This document shows positions 1-8,572 of a stretch of DNA of 64,000 nucleotides, in pieces. The translations under genes were made by a program, and so were the position numbers. The notes under the pieces were generated by a model, which saw only the letters and a program-made list of their open reading frames with translations, did no database searches and was not told the DNA's origin. Each line of letters opens with the position of its first letter. Positions within the stretch are counted from its first letter, which is position 1. The DNA comes from JAWPMV01 sp039819665 (GTDB lineage: Bacteria > Bacteroidota > Bacteroidia > J057). The stretch is from the NCBI GenBank assembly GCA_039819665.1, contig JBCBRM010000042.1:26228-90227 (forward strand). The letters are read 5' to 3'.

Positions 1-1329
1 GCTTTCTCCTGGTTCCCGGGCATGAGAGACAGTCGCTACATCACCCAATTGATCGTAACGGGCATTGGGCACATGGATAAGCTGGGTGTAAATAGTGGAA
101 ACCCAGAAATTAATGGGATAGGAGCAAGAGGGCTGGCCTATCTGGACAACACAATCAGAGAGGATTATCAAAACCTCAAAAAACACAAAGCCAATCTGGA
201 AGAAGATCATTTGGGGTATACCCAGATTCAGTATCTATATGCACGTTCCTTTTATCCCAATGTTCCAGTCGCTCCCAAAAATGTGGAGGCCTATAATTAC
301 TATGCCGGTCAGGCGAAAAAGTTTTGGTTGAGCAAGAGTAAATACATGCAGGGAATGTTGGCACTTTTCAACTTTAGATCTGGTGATCCTAAGGTATCAG
401 GAGATATCCTGAAATCTCTGAAAGAAAATGCGGTATTTAATGAGGAATTGGGCATGTATTGGAAAGATGCTACCAGCGGGTGGTACTGGTATCAGGCACC
501 AATTGAGCGTCATTCCTTATTATTGGAGGCTTTTCAGGAAGCGGGTAAAGATGAGGAGGCTGTAGAGGAACTGAAAATCTGGTTGCTCAAGAATAAACAG
601 ACCAATGATTGGAAAACAACGCGTGCTACCGTAGCGGCGATTAATGCCTTGCTATCGAGCGGAACGGATTGGCTAGAGTCAAGCGAATTGGTTGAAATAG
701 TAGTTGGTGGAGAAAATATTGACCCTAAAACTCGTCCAGATGCACAAGTAGAGGCGGGAACGGGATATTTCATGACTTCTTGGGCCGCTCAGGAAATCAA
801 TGCTGAGAAAGCGACCATTAGCCTGAATAAGAAGGATAAAGGCATTGCCTGGGGGGCTATGTACTGGCAGTATTTTGAGCAATTGGATAAGATTACTTTT
901 GCCGAAACGCCTTTATCCTTAAAAAAGCAGCTCTTCCTCAAGAAGAATAGCCCTGAAGGTCCCAAACTGATCGCCATTTCAGACAGCAGCCAGATCGAAA
1001 GAGGTGATAAGATAACGGTTCGGGTAGAACTGCGAGTTGATAGAGCGATGGAGTATGTTCACATGAAAGACATGCGAGCGGCTGCTTTTGAGCCAACAGA
1101 AACTTTGTCTCGCTATAAGTACAAGGCAGGATTGGGATGGTACCAAAGTACACGGGATGTAGCTACGCATTTCTTCTTCGATTACCTGCCAAAAGGAACC
1201 CATGTATTTGAATATGACCTTGTGGCTACTCAGGCTGGAGATTTCTCCAACGGCATCACCAGCATTCAGTCTATGTATGCACCTGAGTTTACTTCGCACT
1301 CTGAGGGAATTCGCGTGCAGGTGAAATAG
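1..1329 (+). CDS. Alpha-2-macroglobulin family protein, C-terminal part (5' end outside window)
   Basis: The reading frame is open from base 1, so this is the last 442 or so residues of a larger protein. Bacterial alpha-2-macroglobulins are envelope-associated, very large (about 1500-2000 residues) broad-range protease traps. The visible part begins with the F-P-G-M-R-D-S-R-Y-I-T-Q segment typical of the alpha/alpha-toroid (thioester) domain. It continues through helical repeats (W-Y-W-Y-Q-A-P-I-E, then W-K-T-T-R-A-T-V-A-A-I-N-A-L-L) and ends in the beta-rich receptor-binding-like domain, from about base 900 to V-K at the end. The thioester C-x-E-Q, if present, would lie upstream of the window, so activity cannot be judged. 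The ATG at 22 is an internal methionine, not a start. Family assignment is from recognised motifs and order of domains. Confidence 0.85.
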   Translation, partial: AFSWFPGMRDSRYITQLIVTGIGHMDKLGVNSGNPEINGIGARGLAYLDNTIREDYQNLKKHKANLEEDHLGYTQIQYLYARSFYPNVPVAPKNVEAYNYYAGQAKKFWLSKSKYMQGMLALFNFRSGDPKVSGDILKSLKENAVFNEELGMYWKDATSGWYWYQAPIERHSLLLEAFQEAGKDEEAVEELKIWLLKNKQTNDWKTTRATVAAINALLSSGTDWLESSELVEIVVGGENIDPKTRPDAQVEAGTGYFMTSWAAQEINAEKATISLNKKDKGIAWGAMYWQYFEQLDKITFAETPLSLKKQLFLKKNSPEGPKLIAISDSSQIERGDKITVRVELRVDRAMEYVHMKDMRAAAFEPTETLSRYKYKAGLGWYQSTRDVATHFFFDYLPKGTHVFEYDLVATQAGDFSNGITSIQSMYAPEFTSHSEGIRVQVK

Positions 1330-1350
1330 GCTATTTGTAATAAAAATATG

Positions 1351-1378
1351 GTCGGGGCAGCTCATGAGCTGCCCCGAC
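1351..1378. terminator. 28-nt perfect palindrome downstream of the alpha-2-macroglobulin gene
   Basis: Bases 1351-1364 (GTCGGGGCAGCTCA) are exactly complementary to 1365-1378, starting 22 bases after the stop codon. The GC-rich stem would form a strong hairpin, but no T-tract follows on either strand. It could be a factor-assisted terminator or an mRNA 3'-end stabiliser. Confidence 0.5.
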
Positions 1379-1390
1379 GTGTTTAATAAA

Positions 1391-1522
1391 CCTCGTGTCA
1401 TCCCGAGCCCGTCGAGGGACCTTTATCTTGCTGCCACCATCTTTCCCAATCTCATCAAAGAAGGTATTGGCAAAGCGGTAGGTAAAAGCTTAGGCCCTTC
1501 CTAAACTCAGGGTGACACGAGG
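1391..1522. repeat. REP/MITE-like intergenic inverted repeat
   Basis: The left end 1391-1407 (CCTCGTGTCATCCCGAG) and right end 1506-1522 (CTCAGGGTGACACGAGG) are inverted copies with two mismatches, framing about 98 bases. The GTCATCCCGAG...CTCAGGGTGACA signature resembles short non-coding dispersed elements found between genes in many bacterial genomes. No open frame is present. It sits between the convergent gene ends at 1329 and 1528. Other copies would have to be found outside this window. Confidence 0.5.
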
Positions 1523-1527
1523 TCTGA

Positions 1528-1941
1528 TCACTTCCTCCCCTCATAGCGTATCCCCAAAATCATCACGCCCAAATACACAAGCATAAAAAGGGTGTTAGCT
1601 AGTGCATCTTGAAAGAGTTCTCCATTTCGAAAGAAACCCATGCCCAGAAAAATCAGATAACGCCCCGCATTGATCCCGGCTACCAAAGCGACCAGAGGAA
1701 TCGTCGCTTCACGCTTTCTGTATATCGTCATGATAAATAAACCAATAGCAGACACAACAGAAGTAGAAGTCGATAAGTGCCAACTCATGAAATTGGCATC
1801 TTGCGTGAGCTTCTCCAGATCGGAGACTTCCAATTGAGGAAGAATTAACTGATTCGTATAGATGGCATGTCCTAAGGCAGCCAGAATGGAAAGTACCGCC
1901 GCTGCCAGGTAATAATAATTGTGAACCTTAAGTCTCTTCAT
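1528..1941 (-). CDS. Small four-helix membrane protein of unknown function
   Basis: 137 residues, start ATG at 1941. Four hydrophobic stretches are visible, at about residues 9-30, 55-73, 80-100 and 110-132, separated by short polar loops. A membrane protein with both ends on the cytoplasmic side fits the basic N-terminus (M-K-R-L-K) and the basic C-terminus (R-Y-E-G-R-K). No family motif is recognised. It is transcribed divergently from the TetR regulator at 2020, and the 78-base gap holds two matching palindromes, so it is probably a target of that regulator. TetR regulators commonly repress a divergent membrane protein, often a transporter, but this protein is too small and too unlike SMR or EmrE pumps for me to call it a transporter. 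Confidence 0.75.
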   Translation of the reverse strand: MKRLKVHNYYYLAAAVLSILAALGHAIYTNQLILPQLEVSDLEKLTQDANFMSWHLSTSTSVVSAIGLFIMTIYRKREATIPLVALVAGINAGRYLIFLGMGFFRNGELFQDALANTLFMLVYLGVMILGIRYEGRK

Positions 1942-1950
1942 AGCTAAAAA

Positions 1951-1999
1951 TATTTTCTAGTACAATTGTACTAGAAAATATTGGCTTGTACAAGCGTAC
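1951..1999. promoter_or_regulatory. Divergent promoter region with two TetR-type operator palindromes
   Basis: Bases 1951-1980 are a perfect 30-nt palindrome with core GTACAATTGTAC (1960-1971). A second site, GTACAAGCGTAC (1988-1999), has the same GTAC-N4-GTAC layout and is centred 28 bp away. On the minus strand a TTG and a TACAATTG separated by 20 bases resemble a Bacteroidota -33/-7 pair, and the -7-like element falls inside the long palindrome. Two equal sites between a tetR-like gene and a divergent gene are best explained as autoregulatory operators. This is inference from symmetry and position. Confidence 0.65.
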
Positions 2000-2019
2000 T
2001 AATTGTTTATTTTTAAAAA

Positions 2020-2658
2020 GTGAAGACTAAAGACAAAATTTTGCGGACAGCTCTCCAACTTTTCAATGAACAAGGTTTTCGGACGGTAACGGTAGAAAAT
2101 ATCTGTGAAGATCTGGGGATTAGTAAGGGAAACTTCAATTACCACTTTCGGAAAAAAGAGAGCCTGATTGAACTGCTCTATGACTCTATGGTGGAGGAGG
2201 TGAATGAACTCATATCAGCCATTCCATTTGAGGATGCTAAAGTCAGCTATTTCCTACAAACCCATCAGGCCCTCTTTCACATCCAGGCCAAATACCGCTT
2301 CTTCTTCCTCAACTTCTTTGAAATCCTCAATCATTACCCTGCCATAAAAGAAAAATACCTGCAGCGATACGAATTGGAAAAGAATTTCGCCCACCAATCC
2401 CTCAAAGTATACATGGAAAAGGGAGTCTTGCGGAAAGATATCCGAGTGGAAGAATTGGATAGAATCATCGATGTGGGCTATGTGCTCAATAATTCCTGGG
2501 CTGTAGATGCAGAGATTCATTTTTCAGGCAATGAGCATCAGAAGATGATTCACTACCTGAAATTGTGTTGTGGGAGGTTAGAACCTTACTTAAGTCCTTC
2601 AGCAAAAAAAGAGTATTTGGCCTACTTTGATCGTCTTCAAAAGGAAATGCCTGTATGA
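2020..2658 (+). CDS. TetR/AcrR family transcriptional regulator
   Basis: 212 residues with a GTG start at 2020. The N-terminal 50 residues hold the TetR helix-turn-helix: I-L-R-T-A-L-Q-L-F-N-E-Q-G-F, then V-E-N-I-C-E-D-L-G-I-S-K-G-N-F-N-Y-H-F, with a K-x-L-I segment leading to the ligand-binding helices. The remaining 160 residues are all-helical and unlike any ligand class I can name. The gene's stop overlaps the start of the methyltransferase gene (ATGA at 2655-2658), so the two are translationally coupled. The divergent gene at 1528-1941 and this gene share the palindromic operators at 1951-1999, which suggests autorepression. The inducing molecule is unknown. Confidence 0.9.
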   Translation: MKTKDKILRTALQLFNEQGFRTVTVENICEDLGISKGNFNYHFRKKESLIELLYDSMVEEVNELISAIPFEDAKVSYFLQTHQALFHIQAKYRFFFLNFFEILNHYPAIKEKYLQRYELEKNFAHQSLKVYMEKGVLRKDIRVEELDRIIDVGYVLNNSWAVDAEIHFSGNEHQKMIHYLKLCCGRLEPYLSPSAKKEYLAYFDRLQKEMPV

Positions 2659-3179
2659 AAGATGAAACAGCTCTCGGATTGATCTCTGGGTTGAAACTAA
2701 ATGGGGATGATCCTCAATTCTGGTTAGATTTAGGAGCAGGGGAGGGGACCTTTACAAAGGCCCTAGCACATCTGCTGCCTGCAGGGAGTGAAATCCTGGC
2801 CATGGATCAATCTTCCTCTTCTCTTCGAAAGATTCCTACTCATGTCGCTTCAATGCAAATCAACACCCATACAGGAGATTTTACGGAAATTCCTGAGGGC
2901 CTTCCTCAAGTTAACGGAATAATGATGGCAAATGCGATTCATTATATTCGGGAGAAGGAGGTGTTCCTCAGCAAATGGATAGAAGTTTCTACAGCTAGAC
3001 CTACTTTTCTGATCATAGAATACGATACCCATAGAAGCAATAGCTGGGTTCCTTATCCCATCAGGCCACAGGCACTGGAAGACTTATTTGTAGGCCTGGG
3101 ATATAAGCAATTTGAAAAACTGGGAGAAATCCCTTCTCTTTATCATAATAAAATCTACGCTGCTCAAATAAAACCCTAA
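2655..3179 (+). CDS. Class I SAM-dependent methyltransferase
   Basis: 174 residues. Motif I of the Rossmann-fold methyltransferases is clear near residues 24-32 (W-L-D-L-G-A-G-E-G-T-F), followed by an acidic residue ending strand 2 (I-L-A-M-D-Q-S) and a motif IV-like G-I-M-M-A-N-A-I-H-Y. The length is short for the class but all core elements are present. The start overlaps the tetR stop by 4 bases, so the gene is co-expressed with the regulator. The substrate is unknown; a small molecule is more likely than RNA because no RNA-binding extension is present. The segment Y-P-I-R-P-Q-A-L-E-D-L-F is typical of uncharacterised class I enzymes of this size. Confidence 0.8.
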   Translation: MKDETALGLISGLKLNGDDPQFWLDLGAGEGTFTKALAHLLPAGSEILAMDQSSSSLRKIPTHVASMQINTHTGDFTEIPEGLPQVNGIMMANAIHYIREKEVFLSKWIEVSTARPTFLIIEYDTHRSNSWVPYPIRPQALEDLFVGLGYKQFEKLGEIPSLYHNKIYAAQIKP

Positions 3180-3665
3180 TTCTTGCTGGGAATACAAGGT
3201 GTCGCACGTAAGTCAAGGATTGTTATTGCCGCTAAGGTGAGTTCAAAAATTTTCTGATAAAGCAAGGCCCTGATATCAATACAGTGCAACAAATTTAATC
3301 CCCTATTATAGACGACAATTTGTATTAGGCTAATTATTTAGGAAGAAAAAATCTTCCCTCTAAGCCTATTGGGGTCATTGATATGCCAGGTTAATCTTGT
3401 GGGGGATTCCTATTCTTGGGCTTTCTTACTGCTTTATCAAGAATATTTACGGCACCATAGCCAATCTGGAAATTATTTTTATATCCATATTGGAAAGTCT
3501 ATATTTGTATTTTTATTTATAATGAATAATAATATATTTGTAACGACAAATTTGCGTCATGTAGTGGTTTGTTCCTCAGGTATTACATGAAGTATTTTAT
3601 CCTGGCGATTTAATTCCAGATACGACCTGTATCTCTTATTTTAATTAATCTTAATATTCCCAATT
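3180..3665. other. Intergenic region, no supported gene
   Basis: 486 bases, becoming AT-rich towards the right. Two TAnnTTTG-type elements (TATATTTG at 3500-3507 and at 3533-3540) lie upstream of the tail-collar gene; a TTG at 3505-3507 could be the -33 partner of the second, with a long 25-base spacer. A 73-codon frame inside the region has no recognisable content and is not called. Confidence 0.5.
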
Positions 3666-4193
3666 ATGAACGATGGATATATCGGAGAGATTCGTATGTT
3701 TGCCGGTAACTTTGCTCCTTCGAACTGGTATTTTTGTAATGGTCAGCTTATCCAAATAGTTGATAACCAGGCATTATTTGCAATAATCAGCACCCTTTAT
3801 GGAGGCGATGGAAGGACAACGATGGCACTCCCTGACTTTAGAGGCGTTTTTCCCATGTCCTATGGCCGCAGTAGTACTACTGGTACAAACTATAATATCG
3901 GTCAAAGAGGAGGAAATGAAACTACTACCCTTACCCAATTAAATCTGCCAGCTCATAGTCATCCGCTAGTTGCCTCTAACACACCGGGTAATCTGAATTC
4001 CCCTCAATCTGCCCTCTTAGGAAATACAGGAACTTTTGATCAGGAATACGTAAATACTGCTTCAGATTTGGTTCAGATGTCTTCTCAGGCGATTGGACCA
4101 ACTGGAAACGGGCAGTCGTTCTCAAATATGTCTCCTTACCTGGCGGTTAGTTTTATCATTTGTCATACTGGTACCTTTCCTTCTCGTAGTTAG
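3666..4193 (+). CDS. Tail collar domain protein (microcystin-dependent-protein / MdpB-like)
   Basis: 175 residues. The N-terminal two thirds match the phage tail collar domain (PF07484 type): G-E-I-R-M-F-A-G-N-F-A-P, W-Y-F-C-N-G-Q, L-F-A-I-I-S-T-L-Y-G-G-D-G and L-P-D-F-R-G-V-F-P. The typical P-Y-L-A-V-S-F-I-I-C end follows. Free-standing proteins of this type occur in many Bacteroidota and are often in small clusters, without phage structural genes. Here it is alone, with its own terminator at 4214-4253. No signal peptide is visible. It may be a surface or tail-fibre-like component of a contractile system encoded elsewhere, or a domesticated phage gene. The role is not established for the family. 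Confidence 0.85.
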   Translation: MNDGYIGEIRMFAGNFAPSNWYFCNGQLIQIVDNQALFAIISTLYGGDGRTTMALPDFRGVFPMSYGRSSTTGTNYNIGQRGGNETTTLTQLNLPAHSHPLVASNTPGNLNSPQSALLGNTGTFDQEYVNTASDLVQMSSQAIGPTGNGQSFSNMSPYLAVSFIICHTGTFPSRS

Positions 4194-4213
4194 AACCTAC
4201 TTGTTTCCTAATG

Positions 4214-4253
4214 AAAAAAGAGGAAGTCTTTTCATAGACTTCCTCTTTTTTTT
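4214..4253 (+). terminator. Rho-independent terminator after the tail-collar gene
   Basis: A 10-bp perfect stem (GAGGAAGTCT at 4220-4229, AGACTTCCTC at 4236-4245) with a 6-base loop is followed by eight T residues (4246-4253). Six A residues precede the stem, so it can act in both directions, although the minus-strand gene that ends at 4291 reads out of its own stop towards it as well. Confidence 0.9.
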
Positions 4254-4290
4254 AGGCTGTTATAAAAGGCAGTTTAAGCTAAGCCCAAAC

Positions 4291-5289
4291 TTACTGGATA
4301 AGTAATTTTCTTATCAAAGAGGTTTTTCCTGATTTGATCTGAACATGTATGAGGCCTTTTCCTAATGATTCGATATCAACTGCTAAGAGGTTTTCGCCAA
4401 TAGCTACATATTTTACTTTCTTAGATAAAAGCTTCCCCAGCATGTCATAAACAAAAATTTCGACCTTTCCTCTTTCAGGGGAAAGATAATCTATATAAAA
4501 CTGCGAAGATTGACTGGGATTAGGATAAATCTGGCTTATCTCTGCTTCCTGAAGTACGCTATTTAGCTCTATGGTTTGACTGTATTCAAATTTTCCATCT
4601 ATATCTACTTGTTTTAAACGGTAGTATGATACTCCCCTTAGAGGAGAAGTATCCAGAAAACTATAGCTTTGAACTTCATTTGATCGACCAGCTCCAGTCA
4701 ATTGACCGATGGACTCAAAATTTCCACTTTCACCTTTACGCTCAATCGAAAAATAGTCATTATTTATTTCTTGACTTGTCTGCCATGATAATTCAATATG
4801 ATTCTTAATGATTTCCCCATTAAAATCCATAAATCTTACAGGTAGTACCCCTTGTACATCCCCGCTGAAGGTTACAAATTCACCTGAAGGACAGAGGCCT
4901 CCCAGTCCGTCCACCCAGGTGCCGAGACTCAAATTAGGGGGGTTCGGGTAGGAAGCACTATTATTATGATACAAGACAGCAGTAGTGTAATCAGGCGTTA
5001 CAAGAGGTCCATCAGTATCCAACTGGATTTCCCAGCGGGAGTTTGCTGTACTCCATATGATCCTAAGCTCGCAAACACCTGCAGTACAACTTTGTGTAAA
5101 ATCATTGGGAGTAGCCTCAAATGTGTTTCTAGTTATACTTCCATCGGTTACTGTACCTGTATTTGTCAAGGAGAAGTCCTGAGCACCCATTATGTTGGAC
5201 GTACAACCCCTAAAGGTTATTTGTGAAAAGGAATATTGATAAAATAAAACTACAAGGAATAAGGTGAGTAAAGTAAGTTTTTGTTTCAT
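4291..5289 (-). CDS. T9SS-secreted protein, N-terminal domain unknown
   Basis: 332 residues when started at the ATG at 5289 (M-K-Q-K-L-T-L-L), which gives a clean signal peptide ending near F-S-Q; a start 24 bases upstream would add a polar tail before it. Residues 22-160 form a cysteine-containing domain I do not recognise. Next comes a module of about 90 residues (L-P-V-R-F-M-D-F to S-Q-T-I-E-L) that is also found before the sorting domain in the two subtilisins of this window. The last 80 residues are a T9SS type A sorting domain (I-Y-P-N-P-S, then Y-D-M-L-G-K, L-G-K-G-L-I-H-V-Q-I). The protein is therefore exported and probably surface-bound. Function is unknown. Confidence 0.8.
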   Translation of the reverse strand: MKQKLTLLTLFLVVLFYQYSFSQITFRGCTSNIMGAQDFSLTNTGTVTDGSITRNTFEATPNDFTQSCTAGVCELRIIWSTANSRWEIQLDTDGPLVTPDYTTAVLYHNNSASYPNPPNLSLGTWVDGLGGLCPSGEFVTFSGDVQGVLPVRFMDFNGEIIKNHIELSWQTSQEINNDYFSIERKGESGNFESIGQLTGAGRSNEVQSYSFLDTSPLRGVSYYRLKQVDIDGKFEYSQTIELNSVLQEAEISQIYPNPSQSSQFYIDYLSPERGKVEIFVYDMLGKLLSKKVKYVAIGENLLAVDIESLGKGLIHVQIKSGKTSLIRKLLIQ

Positions 5290-5649
5290 GGAGAAGATGA
5301 TTTCTTCCCGCAAAAAGTGATCTTTTTGAATCGGTGCAAAAATCTTTTAAGCTAGAAGCTAACACTTTGAATTTGAGGTTTTTGACTAAATAATCAGTTA
5401 ATTTAATGCACCTGAAATTGCTCCTATAATTTTTTAGCTGTTCGGGGGGGAGCATGATTTTATGAGAGTTTGAAAGTGAAGCTGGGGCAAAAGTAAACGT
5501 CTTGATAGGAGAAATTTTTTGGAGATTATGTAGGTGGCAGTATACGAAATTGGCGAAGCTTATATTCTTTCCCTACATTGCCCTTTTATTAACGAATCTC
5601 CTGATAAAAGTTCCCTTAAATTAGCTGGGATATTTTCGAAAAAATCTGG
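5290..5649. other. Divergent intergenic region
   Basis: 360 bases between the T9SS cargo gene and the AddB-like nuclease gene. On the minus strand, 5488-5495 reads TACTTTTG, a match to the Bacteroidota -7 element, about 200 bases before the T9SS gene, but without a convincing TTG partner. No gene is supported here. Confidence 0.35.
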
Positions 5650-8526
5650 ATGCGTACATTTCTCCAGCAGATCATAGCAGAACTCAAAAGCGACTACGGA
5701 AAGGAAATTTCCGAGCTTTGCATAATAGTACCTACGCGTCGTGCTGTTGAATTTCTCCGCGAAGCTATTCGAGAAGAATATCGCGAAAGCATCTGGGCAC
5801 CTAAAATGCTTTCTATTCAGGACTTTGTCAGAGGAATTAGTGGGCGAGAATTTCCAGAGACCATGCCGCTCGTTTTTGAGCTATACAAGGTCTATTTGGA
5901 TCGCATGCGGGAAGATAATGCCAGTTTCTACGAATCCCTCGAATCTTTCTATGCCTGGGGAGAAATGCTGGTGAAAGACTTTGATGAGATTGACAAATAC
6001 CTCGTCAATGCCGGCGACCTTTTCCGCAACATCCGAGAGCTCAAAGAAATCGATGAGTTCTTTCACCTGGATGAGCTCGATCTCGAACCTATTCGTCGAT
6101 TTTGGGAGACCTTACAAGGCAAAGGGAAAGACCTGACCGAAGTACAGGAACAATTCCTAAAGATCTGGCAAGTTCTCTATGATATTTATACAAACTTTCG
6201 CGAGAAGTTGTACCGCGAAAACTATTCCTATGACGGAATGGCCTACAGAAATATCATCGGGTTATTAGAGGAGGGTAAACTAGAGCTTCCGTACCCTAAT
6301 ATCATTTTTGTAGGCTTTAATGCTTTATCACGCGCGGAGGAAAAACTCATGGAGCTTCTCCTCAAGGAAAAGCGTGCCCGGGTGTATTGGGATGTGGATC
6401 ATGCGTATTTTTCTTTGAAGAAAGAGGCTTTGATGACTGGGGAAGAGCCTGGTAAATTTATCCAGGAATATCATCAGAAGTGGAAAGATATCGGGAGCTA
6501 TCTCATCGTCCACGATATGATGGGGGAGGAGAAACATGTTTATCATACGGGAGTCCCCCTGGAAGTAGGACAAGCGCAGTATTTGGGCAACTTATTAAGA
6601 GATACTGAGATTCCGGAAGAGGATTTTAGGAAGACTGCTCTCGTTTTAGCAGACGAAAAATTGCTGTTTCCGGTTTTGTATGCGCTTCCTTCTCATATCG
6701 ACAAGCTTAACATTACGATGGGTTTTCCCTTACGGCAAACCAATGTTTTCAACCTCCTGATGAGTGTGATGCGCTTGCTGAGAAATATGCGGATGGAGAA
6801 AAATGAGCTTACCTTTTCGCATAAAGAAGTCAGCGAAATCCTCAATAATCCCTATGTAAAGTCTGCCCAAACAGAGCTAAGCGAAGAAATCCAGTTCGCT
6901 ATCAATAAGCATAATTGGGTGTATATCTCCGGAAAAGAGTTGAAAAAACGAAAGCTAGACGATTTACTCACACATATTTTTTCGCCCCCAAACTTCACTT
7001 CGCGTAAAGTTGATCTAAAGAAGTTGCTGGATTACTGTAAGGGGGTCTTTGATTTTCTTTTAGCTGATGCACAGGTCAGGCAGAATTATCTGGAGACAGA
7101 GTATATTTTCAAGTTTAGCCTTTCTTTTAATCAGCTTCAGGACGTACTACTTAAATATAAGCCAGAGCTGAGTATGCTTGGTTTTACTCGCTTATTCAGA
7201 GAGGTAGTTCAAAAACTCAGGATTCCTTTTGAGGGAGAGCCATTGGAAGGAATGCAATTGATGGGATTTCTGGAAACCCGGGTACTGGATTTTGAGAAGG
7301 TTTATATTTTAGCGGCTAATGAAGGCAATCTGCCGGATACCAGTTCGGGAAATAGTTTTATCCCATATAATCTTCGTAAAGGCTTTGGTTTACCGACCTA
7401 TGAGGAAAAGGATGCTATTTACGCATATCACTTCTACCGACTGTTACAAAGAACCAAAGAAGTGCATCTGATCTACAATTCTGTGGTAAGTGATTCGACG
7501 GGTAGTGCCAAAGAAATCAGTCGCTTTATCCGTCAGATCCGACATTTCTTTCGCCAGCAAAACAATTTCCACATCCATGAAGGGCTGGTAAGTACAGCAG
7601 CTCCTTTTTCCGAGCAAGCCCGTATAGAAATCGCCTCGGATATAGATACCAAAAGACTATTTCTGGGCCGATTTTCTGGAGGGGGGCGAAATTATCTTTC
7701 AGCAACCGCTTTAAATACCTGGATCAATTGTCGCTTGAAATTCTATTTCAAATATCTAGCTCGGATCAAAGAGGCCGATGAGGTGGAAGAAAGTATGCAA
7801 GCCAATACGTTGGGAACAGTGCTTCATGAAGCGATGGAAGAGTTGTATAAGCCTCATCGTGGGAAAGAAGTAGATGATAAGCTCATCGCTAACCTCCTAA
7901 AATCTGTTGACCGGGTAGTGGAGGATCGATTTGTGGCAAATGGCTTAGGTAAAGTGGAGGATTTGCAGGGGAAAAATCTGCTTTTGCATCGGGTTATTCT
8001 TCGCTTATGCAGCCGTATGTTGAAGCAGGATATGGAGAGTCAGGCATTTCAAGTGATTGGTTTGGAAGCGGATCAGTTTGAGCAGAAACTTGAGATCGCG
8101 GGACAACATTTCGCCATTAATGGAAGTTTGGACAGGGTTGATCAGTTAAGTGAGACAAAAACCATCCGAATTCTGGATTACAAGACAGGTAAGGTGGCAC
8201 TGAATGACAGAGCCGACCTGGATAAAATTTTCAGCAATTCGAAAAACAAGGAGATGTTTCAGGGCTTTTTGTATGCCTGGTTGTATAAGAGAAAGTTTCC
8301 GGATGCCCGGGTGAAAGTGGGATACTATACGGCCCGTCACTTGAGTGATGGGATTCAGTTTTTGCGAAAGGGGGCTGATATCGGAGACATGGAACTGCAG
8401 GCTTTTGAAACAAAGCTTTTCGAACTCATAGAAAAGATGTACACAGAGAACTATACGCAGACAGATGATGAGAGCAAGTGTAGCTATTGTCCGTATAATG
8501 CGATTTGTAATCGGAAAGTTACCTAA
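5650..8526 (+). CDS. PD-(D/E)XK nuclease family protein (AddB-like)
   Basis: 958 residues. The N-terminus (C-I-I-V-P-T-R-R-A-V-E-F-L) resembles the inactive helicase half of AddB, and no Walker A motif can be seen. The C-terminal 270 residues hold the RecB-type nuclease: L-S-A-T-A-L-N-T-W-I-N-C with the first iron-sulphur cysteine, L-G-T-V-L-H-E-A-M, G-S-L-D-R-V-D and the catalytic D-Y-K-T-G-K. The closing C-S-Y-C-P-Y-N-A-I-C supplies the other three cysteines of a 4Fe-4S staple. In the family this subunit acts with an AddA-type helicase-nuclease in processing double-strand DNA ends. No helicase partner is next to it in this window. Placement is cytoplasmic. The gene stands alone on the plus strand, followed by a terminator shared with the convergent TPR gene. 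Confidence 0.85.
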   Translation: MRTFLQQIIAELKSDYGKEISELCIIVPTRRAVEFLREAIREEYRESIWAPKMLSIQDFVRGISGREFPETMPLVFELYKVYLDRMREDNASFYESLESFYAWGEMLVKDFDEIDKYLVNAGDLFRNIRELKEIDEFFHLDELDLEPIRRFWETLQGKGKDLTEVQEQFLKIWQVLYDIYTNFREKLYRENYSYDGMAYRNIIGLLEEGKLELPYPNIIFVGFNALSRAEEKLMELLLKEKRARVYWDVDHAYFSLKKEALMTGEEPGKFIQEYHQKWKDIGSYLIVHDMMGEEKHVYHTGVPLEVGQAQYLGNLLRDTEIPEEDFRKTALVLADEKLLFPVLYALPSHIDKLNITMGFPLRQTNVFNLLMSVMRLLRNMRMEKNELTFSHKEVSEILNNPYVKSAQTELSEEIQFAINKHNWVYISGKELKKRKLDDLLTHIFSPPNFTSRKVDLKKLLDYCKGVFDFLLADAQVRQNYLETEYIFKFSLSFNQLQDVLLKYKPELSMLGFTRLFREVVQKLRIPFEGEPLEGMQLMGFLETRVLDFEKVYILAANEGNLPDTSSGNSFIPYNLRKGFGLPTYEEKDAIYAYHFYRLLQRTKEVHLIYNSVVSDSTGSAKEISRFIRQIRHFFRQQNNFHIHEGLVSTAAPFSEQARIEIASDIDTKRLFLGRFSGGGRNYLSATALNTWINCRLKFYFKYLARIKEADEVEESMQANTLGTVLHEAMEELYKPHRGKEVDDKLIANLLKSVDRVVEDRFVANGLGKVEDLQGKNLLLHRVILRLCSRMLKQDMESQAFQVIGLEADQFEQKLEIAGQHFAINGSLDRVDQLSETKTIRILDYKTGKVALNDRADLDKIFSNSKNKEMFQGFLYAWLYKRKFPDARVKVGYYTARHLSDGIQFLRKGADIGDMELQAFETKLFELIEKMYTENYTQTDDESKCSYCPYNAICNRKVT

Positions 8527-8572
8527 ATTTCCTCTTTCCCTTTACTCCTCAAAATCAAACTCTTCATACATA

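Noticed and set aside
3369..3590. 73-codon frame upstream of the tail-collar gene
   Set aside because: No recognisable content, unusual composition, and overlaps the candidate promoter elements.
5290..5313. Upstream start for the T9SS cargo at 5313
   Set aside because: It would add eight polar residues before a complete signal peptide; the ATG at 5289 is better.
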